Assembly (NCBI GenBank): GCA_900318955.1
Contig: ONMJ01000012.1
Span: forward strand, 1 to 47,666
Source: an uncultured Bacteroidales bacterium
GTDB lineage: Bacteria; Bacteroidota; Bacteroidia; Bacteroidales; UBA932
DNA: 47,666 bases
Direction: 5' to 3'
Of the stretch, positions 1 to 7,732 are shown in pieces (the first letter of the stretch is position 1; every line of letters begins with the position of its first letter). The notes under the pieces are model-generated. The model was given only the letters and a program-made list of their open reading frames with translations. It was not told the DNA's origin and ran no database searches. Both the position numbers and the translations under genes were made by a program.

Positions 1-2
1 GA

Positions 3-71
3 CTTGCCAGGCAGGTCATCTTCGCTCCGGAACTCGGACAATGGAACTACCTCGTCAAACCGGCCAACTGA
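3..71 (+). CDS. Possible 3' end of an upstream gene (partial)
   Basis: Frame 3 is open from the window edge to a TGA at 69-71 and encodes 22 residues of ordinary composition (ending LVKPAN). The TGA overlaps an ATG at 71 in a TGATG arrangement, which is common at translationally coupled gene junctions. That ATG is in frame with the ferredoxin-like gene that follows. The fragment is too short to recognise, and it could be a chance open stretch. Confidence 0.25.
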   Translation, partial: LARQVIFAPELGQWNYLVKPAN

Positions 72-814
72 TGCAACTTATTTTTTACACATTACTTAAC
101 TGTATCGACAACTGCAAATTCGACGCTCTTCACTATCAATACGCATGGGGAAAGAGTTCTACCAAGAAAGACAACGAAAGTAAGCCGGAAAGCAGAAGGA
201 CTTTTATCGCCACGACTGTGGCAATGACCGCCGGAGCAAGCCTTGCCAGAGCTCAGGAAAAGGTGGACGGCGGATATGCAGAGATTATTGATAAGAAAAA
301 GCCCAAAAGACAGACTCCCATTGTCCCCCCGGGAGCAAAAAGCCTGAAAAACCTTTCTTCCCATTGCACGGCATGTCAGTTGTGCGTCGCCGAGTGTCCG
401 AACGATGTCTTAAGACCGTCCACTGACCTTTCGAGGCTTATGCAGCCGGAATCCTCATACGAGAGAGGCTACTGCCGTCCCGAATGCACCCGATGCTCCG
501 AAGTCTGCCCGACAGGAGCTATCCTGCGCCTTTCGGCAGAAGATAAATCATCCACCCAGATTGGTCACGCCGTAACAATCCGGGAGAACTGCATCCCCGT
601 CACCGACGGAGTCAGCTGCGGTAACTGTGCAAGGCATTGCCCTGTCGGTGCCATAATCATGGTCCCCCTCGATCCCGATGATCCTGACTCACTCAAGATC
701 CCCTCAGTCAACGAGGAGAGGTGCATAGGCTGCGGAGCCTGCGAAAATCTCTGTCCCTCAAGACCTTACAGTGCCATTTATGTAGAAGGACACAGCGTCC
801 ATAGAACAGTCTGA
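41..814 (+). CDS. Tat-exported multi-cluster 4Fe-4S ferredoxin-like protein
   Basis: Electron-transfer protein with three clear Cys clusters of the CxxCxxCxxxCP type (CTACQLCVAECP, CGNCARHCP, CIGCGACENLCP) plus another Cys set (CRPECTRCSEVCP), so about four 4Fe-4S sites. A twin-arginine stretch (SRRTFIATTV) followed by a hydrophobic run and ARAQ lies near residues 60-80 and predicts export by Tat. In related Bacteroidales proteins, as I remember them, this part follows a NapH-like membrane domain. Here only a remnant-like CIDNC precedes the twin arginine. The frame stays open to the window edge, so the start is uncertain: ATG 41, ATG 71 (TGATG coupling) or upstream of the window. It sits 3 nt before the iron-sulfur aldo/keto reductase and is probably its electron partner (inference). 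Confidence 0.8.
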   Translation: MELPRQTGQLMQLIFYTLLNCIDNCKFDALHYQYAWGKSSTKKDNESKPESRRTFIATTVAMTAGASLARAQEKVDGGYAEIIDKKKPKRQTPIVPPGAKSLKNLSSHCTACQLCVAECPNDVLRPSTDLSRLMQPESSYERGYCRPECTRCSEVCPTGAILRLSAEDKSSTQIGHAVTIRENCIPVTDGVSCGNCARHCPVGAIIMVPLDPDDPDSLKIPSVNEERCIGCGACENLCPSRPYSAIYVEGHSVHRTV

Positions 815-817
815 GCC

Positions 818-2179
818 ATGGAAAAGAACATTACAAGAAGAGACTTCCTGAAAAAGTCAGCCGTCGCCGGCGCGGCAATATCTACTATTTCAGCATGTAA
901 TGAGGCTGCAACAAAAGCCCCTGCAAATCCCGGGACGGGAGAGATGACATATCGCCATCTTGGCAAGGATAAAGTCTCCCTCCTCGGATATGGATGCATG
1001 AGATGGCCTTTTACCAAGAATGATAAGGGAGAAGATGTCGTTGACCAGGAGCAGGTGAATGCACTCGTAGACTATGCTATAGAGCATGGAGTCAACTATT
1101 TCGACACAGCTCCGGTCTACTGCCGCGGCCTGTCCGAAGAGTCTACCGGAATCGCACTGAGGCGGCATCCGAGAGACAGTTACTTCATAGCCACTAAGAT
1201 GTCCACATTCGGGCGCGAGCTCGGCGACAAGCAGTATGAAAAGTCTCTCGAGATGTACGAGAATTCCTTCAAGAAACTCGGAGTAGACACTATTGACTAC
1301 TATCTGATCCACGCAGTCGGCGGCGGCGGACTGGAGAAACTGCACCGGAACTTCCTGGATATTGGGCTTTTGGATTATTTCATGGGAGAAAGGGAGAAAG
1401 GGCGCATACGTAATCTCGGATTCTCCTTCCATGGAGATCAGGCTGTGTTCGACTATCTCCTCTCCATCCATGACAAGGTACATTGGGACTTTGTCCAGAT
1501 ACAGATGAACTACGCAGACTGGTCGCACGCCAAAGAAGGGAGGAATGTCAATGCCAAGTACCTCTATGAGGAGCTTGCAAAACGAGATATCCCCGCCGTA
1601 ATCATGGAGCCGCTCCTTGGAGGCCGCCTTGCGAACCTCCCTGCTCCCCTTACGGAGCGACTGAAGGCCGCCCGTCCTGACGAGAGCATCGCTTCATGGG
1701 CATTCCGCTTCACAGCCACATTCCCGGATGTGATGTGCCTTCTTAGCGGCATGACATATCAGGAGCATCTGGAAGACAATCTGAAGACTTTCTGCCCCCT
1801 CGACCCCGTAACAGAGAAAGAAAAAGCGATGCTCGAGGAGGTTGCTGATATACTCTTCGATTACCCGATGGTGGATTGCACCGCCTGCCAGTACTGTATG
1901 CCTTGCCCATATGGAATCGACATACCGGGGATATTCTCTCACTATAATAAATGCATAACCGAAGGGACTATCGCCACTGACTCTCAGTCAGAAGGTTACA
2001 AAAAGGCCAGAAGGGCATTTCTCATAGGCTACGACAGGAGCGTACCGAAACTTCATCAAGCTGCGCATTGTATAAATTGCGGACAATGCATGCCGCACTG
2101 CCCGCAAGGTATCAAGATTCCTGGAGAGCTCAGGCGAATAGACGCCTACGTAGAGAAACTCAAGCAGGATAAACTATAA
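818..2179 (+). CDS. Aldo/keto reductase with C-terminal 4Fe-4S domain, Tat signal
   Basis: 453 residues. The N-terminus has a twin-arginine motif (TRRDFLKKS), a hydrophobic segment and a possible lipobox (ISAC, Cys27), so it is likely exported by Tat and perhaps lipid-anchored. The aldo/keto reductase barrel follows with the expected tetrad: Asp96 and Tyr101 (YFDTAPVY), Lys127 (IATKM) and His165 (YYLIHAVG). After the barrel come two Cys clusters, CTACQYCMPCP and CINCGQCMPHCP, typical of the oxidoreductase subfamily with a C-terminal ferredoxin-like domain. It starts 3 nt after the ferredoxin-like gene, suggesting an operon in which electrons pass between iron-sulfur centres and a carbonyl substrate. 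The substrate is unknown. Its stop codon overlaps that of the convergent kinase gene by 6 bp. Confidence 0.88.
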   Translation: MEKNITRRDFLKKSAVAGAAISTISACNEAATKAPANPGTGEMTYRHLGKDKVSLLGYGCMRWPFTKNDKGEDVVDQEQVNALVDYAIEHGVNYFDTAPVYCRGLSEESTGIALRRHPRDSYFIATKMSTFGRELGDKQYEKSLEMYENSFKKLGVDTIDYYLIHAVGGGGLEKLHRNFLDIGLLDYFMGEREKGRIRNLGFSFHGDQAVFDYLLSIHDKVHWDFVQIQMNYADWSHAKEGRNVNAKYLYEELAKRDIPAVIMEPLLGGRLANLPAPLTERLKAARPDESIASWAFRFTATFPDVMCLLSGMTYQEHLEDNLKTFCPLDPVTEKEKAMLEEVADILFDYPMVDCTACQYCMPCPYGIDIPGIFSHYNKCITEGTIATDSQSEGYKKARRAFLIGYDRSVPKLHQAAHCINCGQCMPHCPQGIKIPGELRRIDAYVEKLKQDKL

Positions 2180-3259
2180 GCTTCCAATAAAAGTCTGCAT
2201 CCGCTCAACCTTGGAAAGGGCGCTCTTAAAGAGGGCGACCTGGTTGCGGGTACGCACCAGGTTATGCTCAGGATATTTAATCTTGTAGTAGGTGTCCCCA
2301 TTGATATAGTCGGCAAAGAAGCGGACAGCCTGCATATAAGGGAAAAGAAGGGCTCCATAAGGTAGATTCTCCTTCTCAACAGGAGTCAGGAAAGCCGAAG
2401 CTGACTCAATGTAACCTTTTGAGAAAGCCTCAAATATATCCATTCTGAAATCCACCGCCGCCGTATCAGGGTCATCTTCAGCGACAGTATTTGCCGCAGT
2501 ACGGAGGAAGTCGCCGAAATCCGAAAAGACAAAACTCGGCATCACAGTGTCGAGATCTATAACGCAAAGAACCTGTCCAGAGGCATCAAAGAGCATATTG
2601 TTGACCTTTGTGTCGCAGTGGCATATTCTCTTCGGCAGCTTTCCCTCACGATACATCCTCTCCGCCTTGCACATCTCTTTGTCATACTTGAGGAGATCGG
2701 CAAGAATCTCCTGCACCTCCCCTTCAGCCATCCTCCCGACCCTGTCGGCTGCAACGGCTTCCTTTAGCTGGCGGGAACGGAGTTCCATATTATGAAAGTC
2801 AGGAATAGGCTCTCCAAGCTTATCGGGTATATCGGAGAGCATAGCTTCGAACTGTCCGAAGGCCTTTCCGGCATAATAAGAATATTCCGGATTCACTGTC
2901 TCGTATGTATAAGCATCGGGAATAAAGACTGACACCCTCCAGTACTTTTGGGAATCGAAGTAATAAGTTTTAGGAGAATCCTTCAAGGAAATAAACTCAA
3001 GCACTTTCCTGGTAATATCTTTCTCCCCTTCCGCGAGAAGCTTCTTTCGAATATGGCGGGTAACTGACTCGATGTTGGACTGAAGAAGGTCGACGTCGGT
3101 AAAAATTGCGTTATTGATTCTTTGAAGCACATAATCAGGGAAAGAATCTCCGGTAATGACTTTATAAGTATCATTGATAAGACCGTTCCCGAGAGGTTCA
3201 ACGGAAATGACGTCGCCTTTAAGAGCAAAATGTGAGAGAATATTCGAAAGATTGTCCAT
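2174..3259 (-). CDS. NahK-like N-acetylhexosamine 1-kinase (APH fold)
   Basis: 361 residues of the aminoglycoside/choline-kinase phosphotransferase fold. The catalytic loop is HCDTKVNN (Asp216) and the metal-binding loop is IDLDTVMP followed by DFGD (235-250). The N-terminus (EPLGNGLINDTY, then VLQRINNAIF) and the C-terminus (YPEHNLVRTRNQ) closely match bifidobacterial NahK, the GlcNAc/GalNAc 1-kinase of about 359 residues, as I remember that sequence. The likely reaction is ATP-dependent 1-phosphorylation of N-acetylhexosamines released from mucin or host glycans in the cytoplasm. The exact sugar is not certain, because related kinases in Bacteroidetes are broadly annotated as phosphotransferases. 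It is monocistronic, convergent with the aldo/keto reductase. A TATATTTA sequence at 3285-3292 on the minus strand could be its -7 box. Confidence 0.82.
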   Translation of the reverse strand: MDNLSNILSHFALKGDVISVEPLGNGLINDTYKVITGDSFPDYVLQRINNAIFTDVDLLQSNIESVTRHIRKKLLAEGEKDITRKVLEFISLKDSPKTYYFDSQKYWRVSVFIPDAYTYETVNPEYSYYAGKAFGQFEAMLSDIPDKLGEPIPDFHNMELRSRQLKEAVAADRVGRMAEGEVQEILADLLKYDKEMCKAERMYREGKLPKRICHCDTKVNNMLFDASGQVLCVIDLDTVMPSFVFSDFGDFLRTAANTVAEDDPDTAAVDFRMDIFEAFSKGYIESASAFLTPVEKENLPYGALLFPYMQAVRFFADYINGDTYYKIKYPEHNLVRTRNQVALFKSALSKVERMQTFIGSL

Positions 3260-3303
3260 TGTGATTTTTTTTGTTATAGCCGTGTAAATATAACCATTTT
3301 TTC

Positions 3304-3311
3304 TATTTTTG
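3304..3311 (+). promoter_or_regulatory. Putative -7 box for yitT operon
   Basis: TATTTTTG matches the Bacteroidetes -7 consensus TAnnTTTG exactly and ends 26 nt before the ATG of the YitT-family gene. No convincing -33 element is visible at the expected distance. Confidence 0.5.
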
Positions 3312-3337
3312 TAACAGAAATCAACTACATATCTGAA

Positions 3338-4243
3338 ATGGCTGACATTTTGAAACCACTCGGGACATTTAAATTCTGGAAGGAACTCGTTACCATGACT
3401 CTCGGTATGCTCATCGGGGCCGCTGCAGTCTATTATTTCCTGATCCCAAGTAAGCTTATTATCGGAAGCATCTCCGGTCTTTCAATTGTCATAAGCGAAC
3501 TGCTTCTAAAGATTGGCCTCACAGTAAAAGTCTCGTGGATTGTAACCGCAATAAATGCAATCCTCCTCGTTATGGCCTGGTTCCTGATCGGACATGAATT
3601 CGGAGCCAAAACGGTCTACACAGCTCTTATCCTCGGTCCCCTGATGGACTTTTGGGAGGCTGTGCTCCCCTATGATAAATTAGGGTTGGTCCCCGGCGAA
3701 TCCTTTATGGGAGATCCATGGCTGGACCTTCTCTGCTTTATCCTCATGCTAAGTATTTCACAGGCGATTCTTTTCAGGATCAACGCTTCAACCGGAGGGC
3801 TGGATATACTCGCCAAGATGGTCAACAAGTATTTCCATTTCGATATCGGCATGTCAGTCACCATCGCGGGAGCGATTATTTGCTGCACAGCGTTTGCTAT
3901 CAACCCATTCCGCCTGGTTATCCTCGGCCTCATAGGAACGTGGCTCAACGGCATCACAGTAGATTACTTCACAGCCAGCCTGAATCGAAGGAAACGCGTC
4001 TGCATCGTAACCGGCGAATGGGATAAAGTAAGGGAATATATTGTGGTTAAACTGAAAAGAGGCTGCTCCATCTACGATATGGAAGGAGGATATTCCGGTG
4101 AGAAACACAGGGAAATTCAAACTCTCCTTACCCAGGATGAATTTGCGGATCTTATGAATTACATAAAAACCAACAATATCAATTCTTTCACCACGGCCGG
4201 CAATGTCAGCGAGATCTACGGAATGTGGCGGGAGCGCCATTAA
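3338..4243 (+). CDS. YitT-family membrane protein (first of three)
   Basis: 301 residues. The first two thirds form about five or six hydrophobic helices, including the conserved glycine-rich core (ASTGGLDILAKMVNKY). The C-terminal ~85 residues form the soluble DUF2179 domain (VCIVTGEWDKVREYI, then SFTTAGNVSEIYG). This is the YitT/DUF161 architecture of an inner-membrane protein of unknown substrate. It heads a plus-strand operon with aldehyde dehydrogenase (12-nt gap) and UpxY. Two further family members lie in tandem at 37974-39848; the three share the layout but are clearly diverged. Confidence 0.88.
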   Translation: MADILKPLGTFKFWKELVTMTLGMLIGAAAVYYFLIPSKLIIGSISGLSIVISELLLKIGLTVKVSWIVTAINAILLVMAWFLIGHEFGAKTVYTALILGPLMDFWEAVLPYDKLGLVPGESFMGDPWLDLLCFILMLSISQAILFRINASTGGLDILAKMVNKYFHFDIGMSVTIAGAIICCTAFAINPFRLVILGLIGTWLNGITVDYFTASLNRRKRVCIVTGEWDKVREYIVVKLKRGCSIYDMEGGYSGEKHREIQTLLTQDEFADLMNYIKTNNINSFTTAGNVSEIYGMWRERH

Positions 4244-4255
4244 GCATATTGAGAC

Positions 4256-5650
4256 ATGGCAAAAATAGAGAACACCTCTGAGGAAAGGATAGAACAGCTC
4301 GTCCAAAGACAAAGAGAGTTCTTTTCCTCCGGAAAGACAAGAAGCATCCCTTTCAGAAAAGAGATGCTCCACCGGTTTGAAAACGGGCTCAGAAAATGGG
4401 AAAAGCCACTCACAGATGCCCTATGGAAGGATCTTCATAAATCCTATGAGGAAGCTTTCATGACCGAAATCGGCCTTGTCTACAGCGAGATTTCCGATGC
4501 AATAAAGCATATCGGGAAATGGGCGAAGAAAAAGAAAAAGCCCACTCCGCTGACCGGCAAACCTTCATCCAGCTATATAGTTCGTGAGCCTCTCGGATGC
4601 ACTCTAATCGTCTCGCCATGGAACTACCCTGTCCAGCTGCTCCTCAATCCGCTTGTAGGAGCTATTGCCGCGGGGTGCACTGCCATTTTGAAACCTTCTC
4701 CCTATGTCGCCGAAGTCTCGTTTACGCTGGAAAAGTTTATTGAAGACACATTCCCGGAGGAATATGTAGCCGTTGTTCAGGGAAATAGGATTGTCAACGG
4801 GCAGTTGTTCTCTCACCGTTATGACCTCGTCTTCCTTACCGGCAGTCCATCGCTGGGGAAGATAGCAATGGAAGCTCAATCGAAGTTCCTCACACCTATG
4901 GTCCTCGAGCTGGGAGGCAAGAGTCCATGCATAGTGGACAAGGATGCAGACATCAAGATTGCGGCCAGAAGAATCGCGTGGGGAAAGAGCCTCAACTCAG
5001 GACAGACCTGCATCGCTCCCGACTATCTTTTCCTCCATAAAGAAGTGAAAGACAAGTTCATAGAGGCTTTCAAGGAAGAAATCACCCGCCTCTATCCCGC
5101 TGGCACCGAAAACAGCAATTTCTATGTCCATATAGTAAAGGACTCAGCTTTTGAAAGAATAGTCAGTTACTTAAAGGACGGGGACATAGTATGCGGAGGG
5201 CGGTATGATGCCTCTTCGAGATGGATCGAGCCGACTCTTCTCGACAATGTCTCACCCGATGCTCCGGTAATGCAGGAAGAGATATTCGGCCCCGTGTTCC
5301 CTATCATGGAATTTACTGACACAGAGGAAGTTGTCAGCTTTGTCAACGGACGGGAAAAGCCACTTGCCTTCTACTATTTCGGAAAGCCGTCAGTCGGGTG
5401 GGAGTTGATTTCTAAGACGAGTTCCGGCGGAGCCTGCATCAATGATACAATTATGCACATCACCAACAGCAACATCCCCTTCGGAGGAGTCGGCAACTCC
5501 GGCATGGGTTCTTATCATTCTGAGCGCAGCTTCCTCGCCTTCTCTCATGAAAGATCGGTCCTTGTAAGCCCTACTTGGATTGACCTTAACTTCCGATACA
5601 TGCCGTACAAGATGTTCAACCTCGTAAAGAAAATGCTCGGAGGGAAATAA
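4256..5650 (+). CDS. NAD(P)-dependent aldehyde dehydrogenase (class 3-like)
   Basis: 464 residues, the length of the compact ALDH3-type enzymes. It has the expected PWNYP motif (Asn123), the base Glu218 in LELGGKSP, the nucleophile Cys252 in SGQTCIAPDY, and the EEIFGPV loop. It should oxidise aldehydes to acids in the cytoplasm, probably medium-chain or aromatic aldehydes by analogy with the family. It lies 12 nt after the YitT gene and 3 nt before the UpxY start, so it is likely cotranscribed. Nothing in the context fixes the substrate. Confidence 0.9.
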   Translation: MAKIENTSEERIEQLVQRQREFFSSGKTRSIPFRKEMLHRFENGLRKWEKPLTDALWKDLHKSYEEAFMTEIGLVYSEISDAIKHIGKWAKKKKKPTPLTGKPSSSYIVREPLGCTLIVSPWNYPVQLLLNPLVGAIAAGCTAILKPSPYVAEVSFTLEKFIEDTFPEEYVAVVQGNRIVNGQLFSHRYDLVFLTGSPSLGKIAMEAQSKFLTPMVLELGGKSPCIVDKDADIKIAARRIAWGKSLNSGQTCIAPDYLFLHKEVKDKFIEAFKEEITRLYPAGTENSNFYVHIVKDSAFERIVSYLKDGDIVCGGRYDASSRWIEPTLLDNVSPDAPVMQEEIFGPVFPIMEFTDTEEVVSFVNGREKPLAFYYFGKPSVGWELISKTSSGGACINDTIMHITNSNIPFGGVGNSGMGSYHSERSFLAFSHERSVLVSPTWIDLNFRYMPYKMFNLVKKMLGGK

Positions 5651-5653
5651 TTG

Positions 5654-6253
5654 ATGGGAAAGAATTGGTACGCCCTTAAAGTGTTTTTCAACAAAGTCTT
5701 CGAGGCTGAAGCAAGCCTCGAAGAAATGGGGATTGAGACCTATTTTCCTGTCAGTTTGAAAGAGATAAAAGGGGAAGAATTCTTCCGGATAAAAAAGAGG
5801 CTTTCGACCCCGGACAACTCTAGAAACGACAATCAGTACATTTGCGAAGGGCCCCGAATCTTCAAAAGGGCACCTGTGGTCAATTCTTTGGTCTTTTTCA
5901 GGACAGAGCCCAAAAATGTCTCCGCCGTATCAGAAATGATAAGAGGAAGGGGCTTTGTCTACATGAACGCTGAAAGGCAGAAGCCCGCAATAATTCCCGA
6001 AAGACAGATGGAGATGTTCAGGATGGTTTCTTCTTCCGGAGCCGACGGACTCGAGTTCTTCTCGGAGAAGAGTATCGTCAGCTATGCCAAGGGAGACAGG
6101 GTAAGAGTCACGATGGACGGTCCTCTCAAAGGAGCGGAGGGCTATATAAAAAGAATAAAGAAGGACAGGAGACTTCTCGTTGCAATCGAAGGTTTCATCG
6201 CTGTCGCAACCGCTCATATCCCCCCGGAATACCTCGAGAAAGTCCAAGAGTAA
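5654..6253 (+). CDS. UpxY-type NusG paralogue (transcription antiterminator)
   Basis: 199 residues with an N-terminal NGN domain (NWYALKVFFNKVFEAE) and a C-terminal KOW domain (KGDRVRVTMDGPLKGAEG). UpxY proteins bind elongating RNA polymerase and let it read through long operons, classically capsule loci in Bacteroides. I take ATG 5654 as start, since the alternative TTG at 5651 immediately precedes it. No capsule or glycosyltransferase genes are in this window, so the target operon must be elsewhere or unconventional. About 35 residues between the first beta hairpin and the LVFFRT strand look long for the family. Its stop abuts the convergent sulfatase-maturase stop with no gap. Confidence 0.8.
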   Translation: MGKNWYALKVFFNKVFEAEASLEEMGIETYFPVSLKEIKGEEFFRIKKRLSTPDNSRNDNQYICEGPRIFKRAPVVNSLVFFRTEPKNVSAVSEMIRGRGFVYMNAERQKPAIIPERQMEMFRMVSSSGADGLEFFSEKSIVSYAKGDRVRVTMDGPLKGAEGYIKRIKKDRRLLVAIEGFIAVATAHIPPEYLEKVQE

Positions 6254-7537
6254 TTACTTTCTCATCCTCGCCCAGGGAATCACCCCTGCGGGAGCTTTTT
6301 CCTCATTGAGGAGGTCTTTCATGAAATCCATATACGGAGCAACATGGGAATAGAACATCTTATACCCCGTACATAAGGCGTTGAGCCCCGTTTCCCCTGC
6401 CTCAGTGCTGTTAAACCTGTGTTTCGGACATTCTCCATGGCAGGTGAAAAGCCACTCGCACCTACGGCATTTCGAAGGAAGGCTGTTCCTCTTGTCGATA
6501 CCGAATTTTACCTGAAGATCGGAACTCATCATATCCGAAATGGATTTCTCTGTGATATTTCCGAGAAGATACTTCGGATAGACAAAGTGGTCGCAGGGAT
6601 ACAAGTCCCCATTGTGCTCGATGACGGAATTACCCCCACAGGTCTCGGCGTACACACAAGTCCCCGGCTGAACTCCGTACCAATTGGCAAGGGTGGCATC
6701 AAACTGATTGACATAATAGCGGCCTACATCGTTGCGCACCCAATAATCAAAAATATCGCACATGAACTTGCCAAAGCCGACATCGCTGACTGACCAAGGG
6801 GCGATCTGAGCGCCGCTCTCATGGGGATCTACAATAAACGGCCTTGCTCCCTTGACGGGCTTTCCATTCTTATCCAAAGGGTATTTCACATGCTCCAGGA
6901 CCGGCATGAACTGCATATAATGGCTGCCGATGGACTTAAGGAACTGATACACTTCGAGTCCCCTCCCCTCCGAAGCCTTGTTGACTGTTGACATCGTGTT
7001 GAACTCAACTCCGGCGCTATAGAGAAGGCCTATTCCACGGATCACCTTGTCGAAAGTGGGGTTTCGTCCCTTGTCCTTGCGATAGCGGTCATGAATATCC
7101 TGCGGGCCGTCTATGGAAATACCCACAAGGAAATTATGCTTCCGGAAAAGGCTGGTCCATTCACGGTTCAGAAGGGTGCCGTTTGTCTGGATCGTATTAT
7201 GGATAATCTTTCCTCCAGCGTACTTCTGCTCGAACTCAATAGCCTTTTTATAGAAGTCTATTCCGAGTACAAGAGGCTCGCCTCCGTGCCAGTTGAAAGT
7301 AACCTCGGGGACATCGTTGGCAGTAATATACTCTCTTACCACCTCTTCGAGCATCTCTTCGGTCATTCTCGGCTCCCGGCCGCCATATATATCGGCCTTG
7401 TCAAGGTAGTAGCAATAATTGCAATCGAGATTGCATAGAGACCCTGCAGGCTTTAACATTATATTGAACGCCGCCGGTCCTCCGAGGCGCATAGCATCGG
7501 TCAGAGTGAGTGTCTTACTGAATTCATTTGCTGCCAT
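6254..7537 (-). CDS. Anaerobic sulfatase-maturating enzyme (radical SAM/SPASM)
   Basis: 427 residues. The radical SAM cluster is CNLDCNYC (Cys35, 39, 42), followed by FNWHGGEP. The C-terminal SPASM region holds Cys in PGTCVYAETCGG, LYPCDHF, CRRCEWLFTCHGECP and ALCTGYKMF, ligands for two auxiliary 4Fe-4S clusters. The enzyme converts an active-site Cys or Ser of type I sulfatases into formylglycine in the cytoplasm. No sulfatase gene is in the window, so its clients are elsewhere; this fits growth on sulfated glycans. I chose ATG 7537 over an upstream in-frame TTG at 7546 because the TTG lies inside a perfect -7 box. It is a single gene, divergent from the nuclease locus. Confidence 0.9.
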   Translation of the reverse strand: MAANEFSKTLTLTDAMRLGGPAAFNIMLKPAGSLCNLDCNYCYYLDKADIYGGREPRMTEEMLEEVVREYITANDVPEVTFNWHGGEPLVLGIDFYKKAIEFEQKYAGGKIIHNTIQTNGTLLNREWTSLFRKHNFLVGISIDGPQDIHDRYRKDKGRNPTFDKVIRGIGLLYSAGVEFNTMSTVNKASEGRGLEVYQFLKSIGSHYMQFMPVLEHVKYPLDKNGKPVKGARPFIVDPHESGAQIAPWSVSDVGFGKFMCDIFDYWVRNDVGRYYVNQFDATLANWYGVQPGTCVYAETCGGNSVIEHNGDLYPCDHFVYPKYLLGNITEKSISDMMSSDLQVKFGIDKRNSLPSKCRRCEWLFTCHGECPKHRFNSTEAGETGLNALCTGYKMFYSHVAPYMDFMKDLLNEEKAPAGVIPWARMRK

Positions 7538-7543
7538 ACTAAA

Positions 7544-7551
7544 CAAAGATA
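7544..7551 (-). promoter_or_regulatory. -7 box 6 nt from the maturase start (near-leaderless)
   Basis: On the minus strand TATCTTTG matches TAnnTTTG exactly, and only 6 nt (tttagt) separate it from ATG 7537. Transcription would begin at or just before the start codon. Confidence 0.55.
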
Positions 7552-7561
7552 GGGTTTCTTC

Positions 7562-7592
7562 TTGAAAAAAAGGAGAATAAATGATATTTTTG
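7562..7592 (+). promoter_or_regulatory. Promoter of micro-ORF/nuclease operon
   Basis: TTG at 7562-7564 (-33 position) and TATTTTTG at 7585-7592 (-7 box) are about 25 bp apart centre to centre, the usual Bacteroidetes spacing. The box ends 20 nt before the micro-ORF ATG at 7613, so the micro-ORF is first in the transcript. Confidence 0.55.
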
Positions 7593-7612
7593 TAGTCTAT
7601 AAGTAATCTACC

Positions 7613-7732
7613 ATGAAAGAATACCTAGCACCTTACTCCAGGGAACTGGAGCTCAAATATGAACTGTCATTCCTTCTCTCCGGCACTCCGGATGCTGAAG
7701 ACTATGGCGATAACGATCTCGGAATAATTTAA
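7613..7732 (+). CDS. 39-residue micro-ORF ahead of nuclease lipoprotein
   Basis: A 39-codon ORF from ATG 7613 to TAA 7730-7732. The stop is followed directly by the ATG of the nuclease gene (TTTAAATG). The peptide has no signal sequence or membrane segment. It begins MKEYLAPYS, has a central ELKYELSFLLSG and an acidic, Gly/Asp-rich tail. The 45-residue micro-ORF at 17249-17386 has the same plan (YVSPSA, then ELRYESNFLVSG) and sits in exactly the same position before another lipoprotein of the same N-terminal type. That recurrence argues it is real and translated. Function unknown: coupling leader, partner peptide, or substrate are all possible. Confidence 0.6.
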   Translation: MKEYLAPYSRELELKYELSFLLSGTPDAEDYGDNDLGII

